From the NCBI GenBank assembly GCA_021771035.1, contig JAETPU010000005.1:175443-239442 (forward strand): a DNA stretch of 64,000 nucleotides, in the 5' to 3' direction. Within the stretch, counting starts at the first letter, position 1. Each line of letters begins with the position of its first letter. This DNA comes from Marvinbryantia formatexigens. Its GTDB lineage: Bacteria; Bacillota; Clostridia; Oscillospirales; Ruminococcaceae. A model generated the notes under the pieces. The model had not been told where the DNA came from. It worked only from the letters and a program-made list of their open reading frames with translations, and made no database searches. This document shows, piece after piece, positions 52,532 to 61,617 of the stretch. The translations under genes and the position numbers were made by a program.

Positions 52532-53131
52532 ATGGCGTATCAGGTGTTGCCGCTGACCCGGCTGATTGAGCATTTTGAGCGGCTGCCCGGTGTCGGCAAG
52601 AAGTCGGCCCAGCGGCTGGCCTTCTATGTGCTGAATATGCCCAAGGAAAAAGCGGAGGATTTTGCCCATTGCATTCTTGAGGCAAAGGAAAAAATTAAAT
52701 ACTGCACCGTGTGCAAGAATCTGACGGAACAGGAACTCTGCTCCATCTGTTCGGACGCTGCCCGGGATGACAAAACCATCTGTGTGGTGGAAAATCCCCG
52801 GGATGTGCTGGCGTTTGAGCGTACCAAGGAATACCATGGGCTGTACCATGTGCTGCATGGGCTGATTTCTCCAATGGACGGCATCGGCCCGGAGCAGCTG
52901 TATATTAAGGAACTCCTGCTGCGGGTGCAGAAAAACCCGGTGAACGAGGTTATTATGGCCACGAACCCCACTGTTGAGGGGGAGGCTACCGCCATGTATG
53001 TCTCCAAGCTGTTAAAGCCGCTGGGGATTAAAGTGACAAGGCTTGCCTATGGCATCCCCATCGGGGGAAACCTGGAGTATGCGGATGAAGTAACGTTGTA
53101 CCGGGCCCTGGAGGGGCGCAGCTCTATCTGA
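52532..53131 (+). CDS. recR: Recombination mediator RecR
   Basis: Protein of 199 residues acting with RecO/RecF in loading RecA. N-terminal helix-hairpin-helix [16 protein letters not shown]4 zinc finger (CTVCKNL, CSICSD), Toprim domain with [26 protein letters not shown], and the Walker-B-like [16 protein letters not shown] end. Unlike Bacillus, the following genes are smpB and ssrA; yaaL/bofA lie at 7 kb. Confidence 0.97.
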   Translation: MAYQVLPLTRLIEHFERLPGVGKKSAQRLAFYVLNMPKEKAEDFAHCILEAKEKIKYCTVCKNLTEQELCSICSDAARDDKTICVVENPRDVLAFERTKEYHGLYHVLHGLISPMDGIGPEQLYIKELLLRVQKNPVNEVIMATNPTVEGEATAMYVSKLLKPLGIKVTRLAYGIPIGGNLEYADEVTLYRALEGRSSI

Positions 53132-53170
53132 GACAATCGGGAAAAAAGGCTATCTTTTGCCCTTGTTTTT

Positions 53171-53179
53171 TGATATAAT
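53171..53179 (+). promoter_or_regulatory. Extended -10 promoter of smpB
   Basis: TGA-TATAAT with no clear -35, 35 bases upstream of the smpB start codon. Confidence 0.6.
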
Positions 53180-53213
53180 AGAATTCGGTTCTCAAGAGAG
53201 GAGGCGTGCCGAA

Positions 53214-53678
53214 TTGGCAAAGGAATCACTGAAAACGATAGCGGTCAATAAAAAGGCCCGGCACGACTACTTTGTTGAGGAGTCCTATGAAGCGGGCATC
53301 GAACTGTTTGGCACAGAAATTAAATCCCTGCGGCGGGGAGCGGTGAATCTCAAGGATTCCTGGTGCTCCATTGTGGATGGAGAAGTTTTTGTCAATGCCA
53401 TGCATATCAGCCCCTATGAACAGGGCAATATCTTTAATAAGGATCCCATGCGGGTGCGTAAGCTCCTGATGCATAAAAAAGAGATCCTTCGCCTGTTCGG
53501 CGTGATAAAGCAGCAGGGATATTCCCTGATTCCTCTCTCCATCTATTTTAAGGGCTCCCGGGTCAAGGTTCAGGTTGGCTTGTGCCGCGGCAAAAAGCTG
53601 TACGACAAGCGGGAGGATTTGGCCAAACGGGATGCACAGCGAAGCATTCAGCGCGCCGTCAAAGAAAGCCGGCGCTGA
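53214..53678 (+). CDS. smpB: SsrA-binding protein SmpB
   Basis: Protein of 154 residues from a TTG codon with GAGGAGG nine bases upstream; the longer frame begins inside the promoter. Typical features: [51 protein letters not shown], and a basic C-terminal tail ([20 protein letters not shown]) that enters the ribosome A site. It forms the trans-translation complex with the tmRNA encoded seven bases further on. Confidence 0.96.
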   Translation: MAKESLKTIAVNKKARHDYFVEESYEAGIELFGTEIKSLRRGAVNLKDSWCSIVDGEVFVNAMHISPYEQGNIFNKDPMRVRKLLMHKKEILRLFGVIKQQGYSLIPLSIYFKGSRVKVQVGLCRGKKLYDKREDLAKRDAQRSIQRAVKESRR

Positions 53679-53685
53679 GTTATAA

Positions 53686-54034
53686 GGGGGCGTAAAGGTT
53701 TCGACGGGGATTGTGAAGTGTTGTAAGCGGGTAGAGGAGCATGCCCTCTATAAAACATGACAACGTTTTTAAATAAACGACAACGATAATTTAGCTTTTG
53801 CTGCTTAATTAAGCAGCCGTCTGACCAGGCAGGACCACGGGCTTGGATCAGGCGTCGATAAGTGGTGAACGTCCGCTGGGAGTTTCGCGGCCCGGCAGGA
53901 TGACTAAGCGGATACCAAATTTCCCAGCCTGTCTGCCGGCGGGGAAATGCGGGAACTCAAAGGACAGACTTCACCCGAAGAAAGCGGCATGAATCGATTT
54001 TCGGACACGGGTTCAATTCCCGTCGCCTCCACCA
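53686..54034 (+). ncRNA. ssrA: tmRNA (one-piece)
   Basis: The 5' end GGGGGCGTAAAGGTTTCGAC pairs with the 3' CGCCTCC acceptor strand, and CCA is encoded (54032-54034). The T-arm is GGACACGGGTTCAATTCCCG. The tag frame at 53776-53808 reads NDNDNLAFAA-stop, a normal degradation tag ending in AA. Pseudoknot-rich centre. It is transcribed with or right after smpB. The defence island starts just downstream, so this gene may be its integration site. Confidence 0.96.
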
Positions 54035-54039
54035 CAACA

Positions 54040-54090
54040 AATAAATCCGAACCTTGTGCCGGTTGGCGATGGGTTCGGATTTATTGTTAT
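54040..54090 (+). terminator. tmRNA terminator
   Basis: AATAAATCCGAACC pairs with GGTTCGGATTTATT around an 18-base loop, then GTTATTCT. Confidence 0.85.
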
Positions 54091-54182
54091 TCTAGAAATA
54101 TAACTGTATATAATACCTGAGAAAAATCCATTGCAATGGAGGCTGGCAATGCCCTGCTTAAATTCATTGTAGTGGATTTATT

Positions 54183-54917
54183 TTATAGTCCAAAAGTAGC
54201 AGTGTAATCTAAAATTTTTTTTCTTTCCTCCCAATCAGGCATCAGCATGGTCAAGAAACTATAAAAATGCTTTGAATGATTTGGATGGATAAAGTGACAG
54301 AACTCATGCATCACCACATATTCGATACAGTTTCGAGGGGCTTCCAGTAAACGCTTGTTCAATGTGATAACCCCTTTTTTTGCCAAGCAAGAACCCCACC
54401 GTGTCTCCATATCTCGAATCCGCAATGTCGGCATAGGCACTCCATATTTTTGGAATACTGGGTAGGTTTCTGAAATAATCTCTCCAAAAATGATTCGGCA
54501 CTGCTCATCCAGATAACGGGTCACCATCCTTCGCTTTCTTGCAAAATCATCCGGGTCTTTCACGCAAAGGCGCAGATAAACCCCATCAGAGAAAATTGTG
54601 TCTCGCACATTTTTCTCTATCTTTAGGCGAACGCCTCTACCCAGTAGATAGAAAGTTTCTCCACTGACATATTGCTTAGGCTGAGGAGCATACTGTGCCA
54701 TCTCACGAAACTTTCGTTGCGCTGATTGGATATAAGCTCCTTTTCCCACTACAAAATCATCAATTTTTTCAGCCGGGACATCTGGATTAGCCGAAACATA
54801 AACCATGCAATCCTTATGAATCCGCAGATTGAGATTCTTTACTGGCTTTTGCTCCAACAGATAGTGAATCTCGTTGTTTTCATATAAAACGGTTCTTTCC
54901 TGCGTCATTATTGTCAA
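54183..54917 (-). CDS. YgjP-like zinc metallopeptidase
   Basis: Protein of 244 residues. The C-terminal half contains the gluzincin-type motif VVMHEFCHFIHPNHSKHFY: HExxH plus a downstream His, and METRWGSC and GVITLNKRLLEAP, which are hallmarks of the YgjP/DUF45 family. The N-terminal half is a beta-rich extension common to the family. Its ATG overlaps the HsdR stop by four bases, so it is the last gene of the island operon. Such genes frequently accompany type I R-M systems; the target is unknown. Confidence 0.9.
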   Translation of the reverse strand: MTIMTQERTVLYENNEIHYLLEQKPVKNLNLRIHKDCMVYVSANPDVPAEKIDDFVVGKGAYIQSAQRKFREMAQYAPQPKQYVSGETFYLLGRGVRLKIEKNVRDTIFSDGVYLRLCVKDPDDFARKRRMVTRYLDEQCRIIFGEIISETYPVFQKYGVPMPTLRIRDMETRWGSCLAKKGVITLNKRLLEAPRNCIEYVVMHEFCHFIHPNHSKHFYSFLTMLMPDWEERKKILDYTATFGL

Positions 54918-57900
54918 AACCTCCGAAGTGCTACTGTTTTGACATTTTCAATGATCTTATCAATGGTGTCAAAAGACAGTTTTAATCCCCGTTCTTTCTC
55001 GTAGTTATAAAAAAGGTCATCAATATCCTGCGAGATCCGATCATGGATTGTTTTGTTGTTGGTCCAGTCCACCTGACTGTGATTGGTCACAATTTTTGTG
55101 ATCTCTTCCGCGATCTCAGCTGCAAAATCAGGAGAGACCTCTGTTTCCTGAACTTCGTCAAATACTGCTGACAGGACACCGTAAAATGCTTGTGCATGGA
55201 CATTATTCTTAATGGATTCCGGGTAAGTCACAGTGCTCTTTCCAGCATGATAGTCTTCCATGATGGTGCGCATCTTCGCCAAATATTCCGCCTCGGATAT
55301 CACTTTCTCTTTGTACTGCTCTAGGGCTTCCTTAATCCGCTTGGAGAAGCTATCGTAATAGGCGGGGTTCTCCTGATATTTTTCACTGATGCTGCGGGTC
55401 AATTTGCTGGTAATAGCGTCTGCCTTTGCTCTGAGAGAGCCCAGTTCTTCCAATTCCCGTTCAAAGTCATCCTTGTTCAAAATATCGATGGGGCTGGTGA
55501 TTTGCTTCAGACCAGCTACCGAAAGGTGTGTGTCCAGGAGATTTTGCATCAGCGGTTCGTATTCCCGGTTGTCAATGGCATCACAGTAACGGATTTTTAC
55601 ACTGCGGCGCACCTTGGAGAAAAAGATGAAGACATTTTGATATTGCTTTAATTCATCCCTGGGGACTGCTGAATATGCCTGTTCCGCATTCAGCACAATG
55701 TTCAACGCCTTACCAAAAGCACAGAGAAGGTTATAAAAGTTTTCTCGCTTCTTATTGTCAGCAAGAGATACTTCCACTTCCTCGGTATCGCGGGGATTTT
55801 TCAAGTCCGCAAACAGTTCCGTCAACCGGGTATAAGCCTCCCGCAGGCCAGCCACAGACGACATAACATCCACCACGACACCCTTCAGGTCTCCACCGTC
55901 GAAGTTTTCCAGCCCAGCGCCGCTATACAAATCCATAGCAGTATCCAGCTTTTCAATCAGGCCACGGTAGTCTACGATCAGACCGTAGTCCTTGCCTTCA
56001 TACAGACGGTTAGTGCGGGCAATGGCCTGCAGCAAGCCGTGCTCCTTCAATTCCTTGTCAATATAGAGCACCTGGCAAATGGGCGCATCAAAGCCAGTGA
56101 GCAGCTTACTGCACACAATAAGAATATCAATGTCTCCTGCGCAGAACTGGTTTTTCATTGCCTCTTCATAGGCGTCTGCGTCTCCATAACGGTTCATCAT
56201 CTTGTTCCAGTAGGCAATGACCTTATCATCGACACCTTCGTCCATATCGTCTACGCTCTCCCGGAGATCGGGGGGCGAGATCACCACTGAACAGTTTAGA
56301 TCTCCGAACTGCTCAAAACACTCCAGATACCGGATTGCATCCCGTTTGTAATTGGTGGCCAGCATAGCCTTGAAGCCGGTATCTTTGTAGCCTTCAATGA
56401 AGTGCTCGTTGATGTCCAACGCAATCCGCTTGATACGTGCGTCAGTGGAGGTCAGACGGCGAATGTTGCTCCATTTGCGGGATAGGTCGTCCCGCTGGGC
56501 TTCTGTGAGACGTTTGGTAGTTTGCTTGAACCAGAGGTCAATATTTGCCTCGTCCACATTCTGCTCTACAAAACGGCCTTCATAAATCAGCGGTACAATA
56601 GCTCCATCCTCTACTCCATCCTTGATGGTGTATTTGTGGATCAATTTTCCAAACCTAGCCATAGTATTTTTCTCTTTTTTCATCAAAGGCGTACCGGTGA
56701 AGCCGATGTAGCAGGCATTTGGGAACACTGCCCTCATTTTAGTGGCCAGCAGAGCATAGTTGGAACGGTGGCTCTCATCTACCAGCAGGAACACATCCCG
56801 TGAAAAGTTCTTGTGTTCCAGTTTCTCAGCAGTGTTGAATTTATTGATGATGGTAGTGACCACATCTGCCTTACCACTGCCCAGCAGCTCTACCAGATTC
56901 CGTCCGCTGGTGGCCCGGGCCGGATTAAGGCGGGTGTGAGCAAAGGTAGCGGCGATTTGGAGATCCAGTTCCTTACGGTCAGTGACAACAACAACTTTGG
57001 GGTTGCAGTCGGACAGCTCCATTAAGATATACTTTGCCAGCATGACCATGGTCAGGCTCTTGCCGCTGCCCTGAGTGTGCCAGATAACGCCACTTTGACG
57101 GTTGTCCTTTTCGTCTGGCTGTTGGATGGTCTTGATAATCTCTTTGATAGCGAAATACTGCTGATACCGGCAAATCTTCTTTACATTGGCATCAAAGAGC
57201 ACAAAGTACCGGATCAGTTCCATGACCCGTTCTTTGCTGAACAGAGAAATCAAATTCCGATCCTGCTCGGTAGGGATTCTGTCAGTTACATAGTGGACCA
57301 GCGCTTCTTCCAGAAAAGCAGTGTCCTGTTCTTTCCATACATTCCAGAATTTCTTAGGTGTGCCGGTGGTGGCATACTTCACGGCATTTTTATTGGTCGC
57401 CATCACAATCTGGGCAAACTTGTAGAGCTGTGGAATGTATACCTTTTGTTGGTTGCGGATGTTCTGCTCCACGGCTTGCTCTACATTGATCTGGGGCGTT
57501 TTACACTCAATGACAGCGAAGGGAATGCCATTGATAAACAGCACGATATCCGGCCGGGCATTGTGAAGCTTGTCCCGGCTGTCTACTGCAAACTCCTCGG
57601 TAACATGGAACAGGTTGTTCTCCAGATGTTCCCAGTCAATGTATTTCAGGTTGAAACTGAGGGTTTTGCCCTCTCCTACAGTCTCTGGATAGCTTTTTCC
57701 TAGCAGCAGGGCATCATAGATTTTTTCACTTGAGCGGATTAGGCCGTCAGTTAAAGGCTCGTCCAGATCTTCCATAGCCCGCTCGATGTTGGCGGCGGAA
57801 AACTCGTTTTCCGCACCGGCGAAGGCATAGCGATTGAGGCGCCGCAGCTGTCCTCGGAGAATGTCCCTCAGTAGTACATGGTACCGGCTGCCTCTCTGTG

Positions 57901-58003
57901 TCTCACAGTCCTCCGGTGAAATGTAGGTATAACCCATGGACTGCAGCAGATTAATGGCCGGCTGCTGGCTGATATTCTTCTCTAAGTACAGGGATTTGTC
58001 CAT
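54914..58003 (-). CDS. hsdR: Type I restriction enzyme, R subunit
   Basis: Motor/nuclease of 1029 residues; start at 58003 behind AAGGAGG. Nuclease domain: PD151 and E166-x-K168 (FAVIECKTP). Helicase motifs: Walker A TQGSGKS (310-316), DESH (409-412), IGFTGTPLM, and GFDAPICQVLYIDKELKEHGLLQAIARTNR-type motif VI region. The C-terminal helical domain docks on the methylase core. With HsdM and HsdS it translocates and cuts unmethylated foreign DNA. Confidence 0.96.
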   Translation of the reverse strand: MDKSLYLEKNISQQPAINLLQSMGYTYISPEDCETQRGSRYHVLLRDILRGQLRRLNRYAFAGAENEFSAANIERAMEDLDEPLTDGLIRSSEKIYDALLLGKSYPETVGEGKTLSFNLKYIDWEHLENNLFHVTEEFAVDSRDKLHNARPDIVLFINGIPFAVIECKTPQINVEQAVEQNIRNQQKVYIPQLYKFAQIVMATNKNAVKYATTGTPKKFWNVWKEQDTAFLEEALVHYVTDRIPTEQDRNLISLFSKERVMELIRYFVLFDANVKKICRYQQYFAIKEIIKTIQQPDEKDNRQSGVIWHTQGSGKSLTMVMLAKYILMELSDCNPKVVVVTDRKELDLQIAATFAHTRLNPARATSGRNLVELLGSGKADVVTTIINKFNTAEKLEHKNFSRDVFLLVDESHRSNYALLATKMRAVFPNACYIGFTGTPLMKKEKNTMARFGKLIHKYTIKDGVEDGAIVPLIYEGRFVEQNVDEANIDLWFKQTTKRLTEAQRDDLSRKWSNIRRLTSTDARIKRIALDINEHFIEGYKDTGFKAMLATNYKRDAIRYLECFEQFGDLNCSVVISPPDLRESVDDMDEGVDDKVIAYWNKMMNRYGDADAYEEAMKNQFCAGDIDILIVCSKLLTGFDAPICQVLYIDKELKEHGLLQAIARTNRLYEGKDYGLIVDYRGLIEKLDTAMDLYSGAGLENFDGGDLKGVVVDVMSSVAGLREAYTRLTELFADLKNPRDTEEVEVSLADNKKRENFYNLLCAFGKALNIVLNAEQAYSAVPRDELKQYQNVFIFFSKVRRSVKIRYCDAIDNREYEPLMQNLLDTHLSVAGLKQITSPIDILNKDDFERELEELGSLRAKADAITSKLTRSISEKYQENPAYYDSFSKRIKEALEQYKEKVISEAEYLAKMRTIMEDYHAGKSTVTYPESIKNNVHAQAFYGVLSAVFDEVQETEVSPDFAAEIAEEITKIVTNHSQVDWTNNKTIHDRISQDIDDLFYNYEKERGLKLSFDTIDKIIENVKTVALRRF

Positions 58004-58082
58004 GGTTGCCTCCTTTCGAGAATATCGGTAAAAGCAGGAATAGCAGGACGGGAAATCCCGCCTCGCTCGCCTGTCTCTGGAT

Positions 58083-58256
58083 TTACTTTTCTTTGCGGAC
58101 TCCCTTAAAAGGAGTGCCATCCTTTTTGACATCCATAAAACGACCGGTGTCACTGTCTCGCTTTACCCATTGTTTTGTAAAAGGGTTGAAAGTCTGAGAA
58201 CGGTCTTTTACCGCACCGTTTCTATGTCCGTCACCGCTGGGGGGATTGGTTGCCAT
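58083..58256 (-). CDS. Small basic protein of type I R-M loci
   Basis: A 57-residue frame with a very strong GAAAGGAGGTGA ribosome site: starts MATNPPSGDGHRNGAVKDRS, then SQTFNPFTKQWVKRDSDTG and ends DGTPFKGVRKEK. Strongly basic, Gly-rich, no TM. Similar tiny proteins are commonly seen beside hsd genes; role unknown. It lies between the 60-residue gene and hsdR, 17 bases and 79 bases away respectively. Confidence 0.8.
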   Translation of the reverse strand: MATNPPSGDGHRNGAVKDRSQTFNPFTKQWVKRDSDTGRFMDVKKDGTPFKGVRKEK

Positions 58257-58272
58257 GCGTATTCACCTCCTT

Positions 58273-58455
58273 TCACTGCCACCTGTGCATAGCAAAATAG
58301 GCAAGGGTCGTTTCACAAATCTCCTCAGGAGATTTTCCGTGATCAATAATTTCTTTCAGGTCAGACTTCATCTTTTCCGTGTAATTCTGCCCATTGTCCA
58401 CGACCTTCTTTAGTAGTTCTTTGAAGGCGTGTTCCCGCATTTCTTTTTCTATCAT
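58273..58455 (-). CDS. Small helical protein in the R-M operon
   Basis: Protein of 60 residues, ATG overlapping the HsdS stop by four bases (ATGA), so it is translationally coupled. All-helical, charged composition (EKEMREHAFKELLKKVVDNG, then EEICETTLAYFAMHRW). No domain recognised; it may be an accessory of the HsdS/HsdM complex or an unrelated regulator. Confidence 0.72.
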   Translation of the reverse strand: MIEKEMREHAFKELLKKVVDNGQNYTEKMKSDLKEIIDHGKSPEEICETTLAYFAMHRWQ

Positions 58456-59711
58456 ATTTTTACCCTCACAATGCCCGTCAGCAAAAGCTGCATCAGGGCT
58501 TTTTTCTTTTGTTTTTCCTGTTTGATGTCCTGGTAGAGCAGTTCAATTTCCCGGTCGGCAGCAGAAAGGACTTCAGCCATGGCGGTTTGTTCCTCAATCT
58601 GAGGAAGAAAAATCTCAAACTTTAAAAAATCTTCCGGTTTTACGGCCATACGTTCATATACTGTACCCTCTTCATATTTTCTAACAGCATTAATAAAGTC
58701 CCAACGCATAAGATAATTAGCCAGATATTCCCTGCAAACATTCTTTCTCGCTTCAAATGTTACATAAATTGGAGAGAAAATTGCATCTCCAAAAGTATTC
58801 TCGCAAATTACACCGAATTTCAAATTTGCAGGATTGTAACAAATGTCCCCTTTATGTGTAATCTTGTATTCCTTGTCTTCATCTCTTACAAGATGATCTC
58901 TGTCATACCGTTCATTTTTAGGGAAAATACCTTCTGTTGATAATGTAACATGGGGATACTCCAGCCCTTTGGGGGAATATGTTTTTCTTTCATACAGTAT
59001 ATTTTTTAATTTTGTTTTTTTCCACTCACCACTAAACCCCGGCAGGCGCTTTTTGCCGGTCAAAAGTTGCTGCATGAGATACTTTTTCTGCTTCTGCTTT
59101 TCGGCAAGCCGCTTTTCTTTCAGCTCAATTACTTTGTCCTGGGTGGTAAGGATTGTGGCAATTTTTTGTTGTTCTCCAATGGGAGGCAGTACAATTTTAC
59201 TTTTCAAAAAGCGCTCTTGTCCCAGTGTTTTGTTTCGTCCTGCTCCTCCAGGAGATGCTGCCTCCAGAATATCGGTTCCCCGCTTTGTCAAAAAATAAGA
59301 AATCAGGTAGTCGATATCAACGCTATCGTTTACAGGACGGTACATCGGAAAACGGTGAGATCCAATCATTCCTACTTCAGATTGTGTGGTCTTTCCGATT
59401 GCCTGTTCCCATGCAAAAACAATATTTACTATAAAGCAGTCCGGCTCAATCCAAAAGACCGACTTTCTTCCCAGCGATGCACCTGTAACGGGTTCTTTAT
59501 AAAAGATACCCTTTCCATGAGAACGGATACCAATTTGAGTGTACAATTCGTTAGGCTTAACCTCCACCGGTTTCTCCACACGGCTAAGGCATTCTCCAAG
59601 CATATGCACATCCCAATCAGCAGGGAGAATGCCTGCTTTTGTTTTTTTATATCCATCTGGAACATTTCCTCGCCGGATCTGTTCAATTATATCTCTCATT
59701 CTTAATATCAT
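58452..59711 (-). CDS. hsdS: Type I restriction-modification specificity subunit (full length)
   Basis: Protein of 419 residues with two target-recognition domains (~1-170 and ~230-385), each followed by a long coiled-coil spacer. The spacers end with the family repeat: QKQKKYLMQQLLTGKKRLPGF and, at the C-terminus, QEKQKKKALMQLLLTGIVRV. ATG at 59711 overlaps the effector gene stop; a second ATG four codons in is possible. It gives DNA sequence specificity to HsdM and HsdR. Confidence 0.93.
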   Translation of the reverse strand: MILRMRDIIEQIRRGNVPDGYKKTKAGILPADWDVHMLGECLSRVEKPVEVKPNELYTQIGIRSHGKGIFYKEPVTGASLGRKSVFWIEPDCFIVNIVFAWEQAIGKTTQSEVGMIGSHRFPMYRPVNDSVDIDYLISYFLTKRGTDILEAASPGGAGRNKTLGQERFLKSKIVLPPIGEQQKIATILTTQDKVIELKEKRLAEKQKQKKYLMQQLLTGKKRLPGFSGEWKKTKLKNILYERKTYSPKGLEYPHVTLSTEGIFPKNERYDRDHLVRDEDKEYKITHKGDICYNPANLKFGVICENTFGDAIFSPIYVTFEARKNVCREYLANYLMRWDFINAVRKYEEGTVYERMAVKPEDFLKFEIFLPQIEEQTAMAEVLSAADREIELLYQDIKQEKQKKKALMQLLLTGIVRVKI

Positions 59712-60634
59712 CTCTGCTCACCATTCTCTTGGTTCAAATTAACAATAGTTTCTGCAATACTGTCTTCTTGCTTCTGATGCTTTCCCTTTCTCATTTTATA
59801 AAACCAATCTGGAATAAGAAAACCCACTTCTCGTCTTTCTCGAATCTTATATTGCAAATCAATCAATTCTTGTTTAACAGATACAACGTTATCTCCTGAT
59901 AGCTTATTTTCAATTTGATTGCAAAAACTATTAATTTTTCGCAAAATTGAAATGCTCTCGAAGACATCTTTACAGACGGAATATGTATATTCTACAAGTG
60001 GTGTTAACCATGATAAAATACATATCAGCTTTATAAAGTCAGGATTAACGATGAACATAGTTACAACCATAGCAACGACTGCAGCCAGCAAAATGCCAAG
60101 CTGAAGGCAGATATAAGATTTATGCAAACCGTAGTCCCATCTTACATTTTCTCGTTGACAATGAAAAATCTGAGCTTCACCTGGCAAAGATGAGCAATCA
60201 CTATACCAGTTTTTCATATCAGAGGTGCCTTCACCTGAAAATTCACTTATCGTCTCTGCAAGGTCGGTCTTATTTGGTAATTCGCCCCACTCAGACTTAG
60301 TTTCTCCTATAGCCGAAGCAAAAAGCGTCACATCAATATACTGTTGTATGGAAGCTGCGTGTTTTTTGTGAGCGGAAATATGTCCATCTGAGTATTTGTT
60401 AAACACAACCAATCCTACGGCAAATAAGCTAGATATGGCAGACAGTGTATCACAATTTACAATAGACGCAACGATAGAACAGATCGTGAATATGAGAGTT
60501 ACCGTCGACTTTATCCGACTGGCTCTTTTTGCATGAGAATACTCATTTCTTTGAGCTAACTGGCATTTGAGTAAGAATTCTTCATTCTGACAAGCAAAAA
60601 TACTATTATCCGTATGTCGGGAAGTCGCTTCCAA
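59708..60634 (-). CDS. S-4TM-type four-helix membrane effector of the CBASS-like pair
   Basis: Protein of 308 residues from a TTG at 60634 with GGGGTGA upstream; the start overlaps the CD-NTase end by 29 bases. Soluble N-terminus (NEEFLLKCQLAQRNEYSHAK), TM1-2 at about residues 40-80 (TLIFTICSIVASIVNC, AISSLFAVGLVVF), a soluble middle of ~100 residues, TM3-4 at about 175-225 (LGILLAAVVAMVVTMF, ICILSWLTPLVEYTY), and a helical C-terminus. This matches the SMODS-associating 4TM effector family, predicted to form pores when the cyclic nucleotide binds. Function by analogy. Confidence 0.82.
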   Translation of the reverse strand: MEATSRHTDNSIFACQNEEFLLKCQLAQRNEYSHAKRASRIKSTVTLIFTICSIVASIVNCDTLSAISSLFAVGLVVFNKYSDGHISAHKKHAASIQQYIDVTLFASAIGETKSEWGELPNKTDLAETISEFSGEGTSDMKNWYSDCSSLPGEAQIFHCQRENVRWDYGLHKSYICLQLGILLAAVVAMVVTMFIVNPDFIKLICILSWLTPLVEYTYSVCKDVFESISILRKINSFCNQIENKLSGDNVVSVKQELIDLQYKIRERREVGFLIPDWFYKMRKGKHQKQEDSIAETIVNLNQENGEQR

Positions 60635-61604
60635 AAATTTCACCCCACTTTTTAATAGCCTCTTTATGGTTACCAGCCTGTTCTTGTTGCCACGCTTCAC
60701 ATGCCTTATTGTAATCAGTCCATGCCTTTTGCTGAAGGCGCAATTTATCATCTATGCCAAGATTATTGATATCGCCTTGAATTCCTTTCATATCATATAC
60801 TGGATTCAAAATATGTCCTGCTATATAACTCAACGCATCTCGAAAACGAAGATCTATGTACTCATTTAGTACTGCTTGAGAATCTGCAAAATTTATAATC
60901 ATCGTTTCAAGCATATATGACGGCAGTGTTTTGGCGTTCTTTACTTTATTCCATTTTTTGCAGAGGCGAATTAACCCTAACACACGCCCATCTTTACTTT
61001 GGTTTGTGCTTGTAACACGCCCTTTGTCTTTATCAGGTGCTGTCTTTTTCCAATTCCCATTTCCGTTTGGAATCAAATAGTATGACCTACCATTGCTTTC
61101 TTGTACCGTATGGAAACAAGGTACAATATCAAAAGACCATTCCTTTGATTTTAAATTTAAAATAATCGCTTCGCCGTTTCTACGAATCTCAGAACGCGAA
61201 TATTCTCTCACTGATTCTAACTTTTTCCTAAATTTATTAGATACCTGGGTACTGTTAAGTGTTCCATCTTCGCGTGTGCAATCTTTTTGTGCTGCATTGG
61301 TGGTACTTGCAGTTATTCTGACCTCGTCCCATGGATCATCGGAATAATACGTTGCACCGCTAGCAGCAATACCAATCATCAAATCCACATCATCAAGGTC
61401 ACGGCATTTAGTCTTTCTAGCAAATGAGCCAAAATGCACATTAAAACTATCACATAAATCAAAGAAGCCATCCTTGTTATCAAATTCGGCGATATTATCA
61501 AGCAGGTTGTCTCGACTCGTTCTTGCTTCGGATACAACATCAGGGTCAAGATTGACAATATCCCTCATAAATTCAGCAAATGCATTATTAACGGTTGTAG
61601 CCAA
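60606..61604 (-). CDS. CD-NTase (SMODS/cGAS-DncV-like nucleotidyltransferase)
   Basis: Protein of 332 residues. TTG at 61604 is chosen because the AAGGAGG site sits between the HsdM stop and it; the in-frame ATG at 61634 lies inside hsdM with no site. Catalytic core: FNVHFGSFARKT (GS at 59-60), the metal pair DVD (72-74) in LDDVDLMI, third acid D159 in SFDIVPCF. Such enzymes make cyclic di- or trinucleotides upon phage infection. The next gene is an S-4TM effector, giving a minimal two-gene CBASS without Cap2/Cap3. Product nucleotide unknown. Confidence 0.9.
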   Translation of the reverse strand: MATTVNNAFAEFMRDIVNLDPDVVSEARTSRDNLLDNIAEFDNKDGFFDLCDSFNVHFGSFARKTKCRDLDDVDLMIGIAASGATYYSDDPWDEVRITASTTNAAQKDCTREDGTLNSTQVSNKFRKKLESVREYSRSEIRRNGEAIILNLKSKEWSFDIVPCFHTVQESNGRSYYLIPNGNGNWKKTAPDKDKGRVTSTNQSKDGRVLGLIRLCKKWNKVKNAKTLPSYMLETMIINFADSQAVLNEYIDLRFRDALSYIAGHILNPVYDMKGIQGDINNLGIDDKLRLQQKAWTDYNKACEAWQQEQAGNHKEAIKKWGEIFGSDFPTYG

Positions 61605-61617
61605 CGCTCCTACCTCC

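Noticed and set aside
53870..53900. GGGAGTTTCGCGGCCCGG in ssrA resembling the repeat units
   Set aside because: It is part of the tmRNA structure; no -10 box or second arm in the repeat arrangement.
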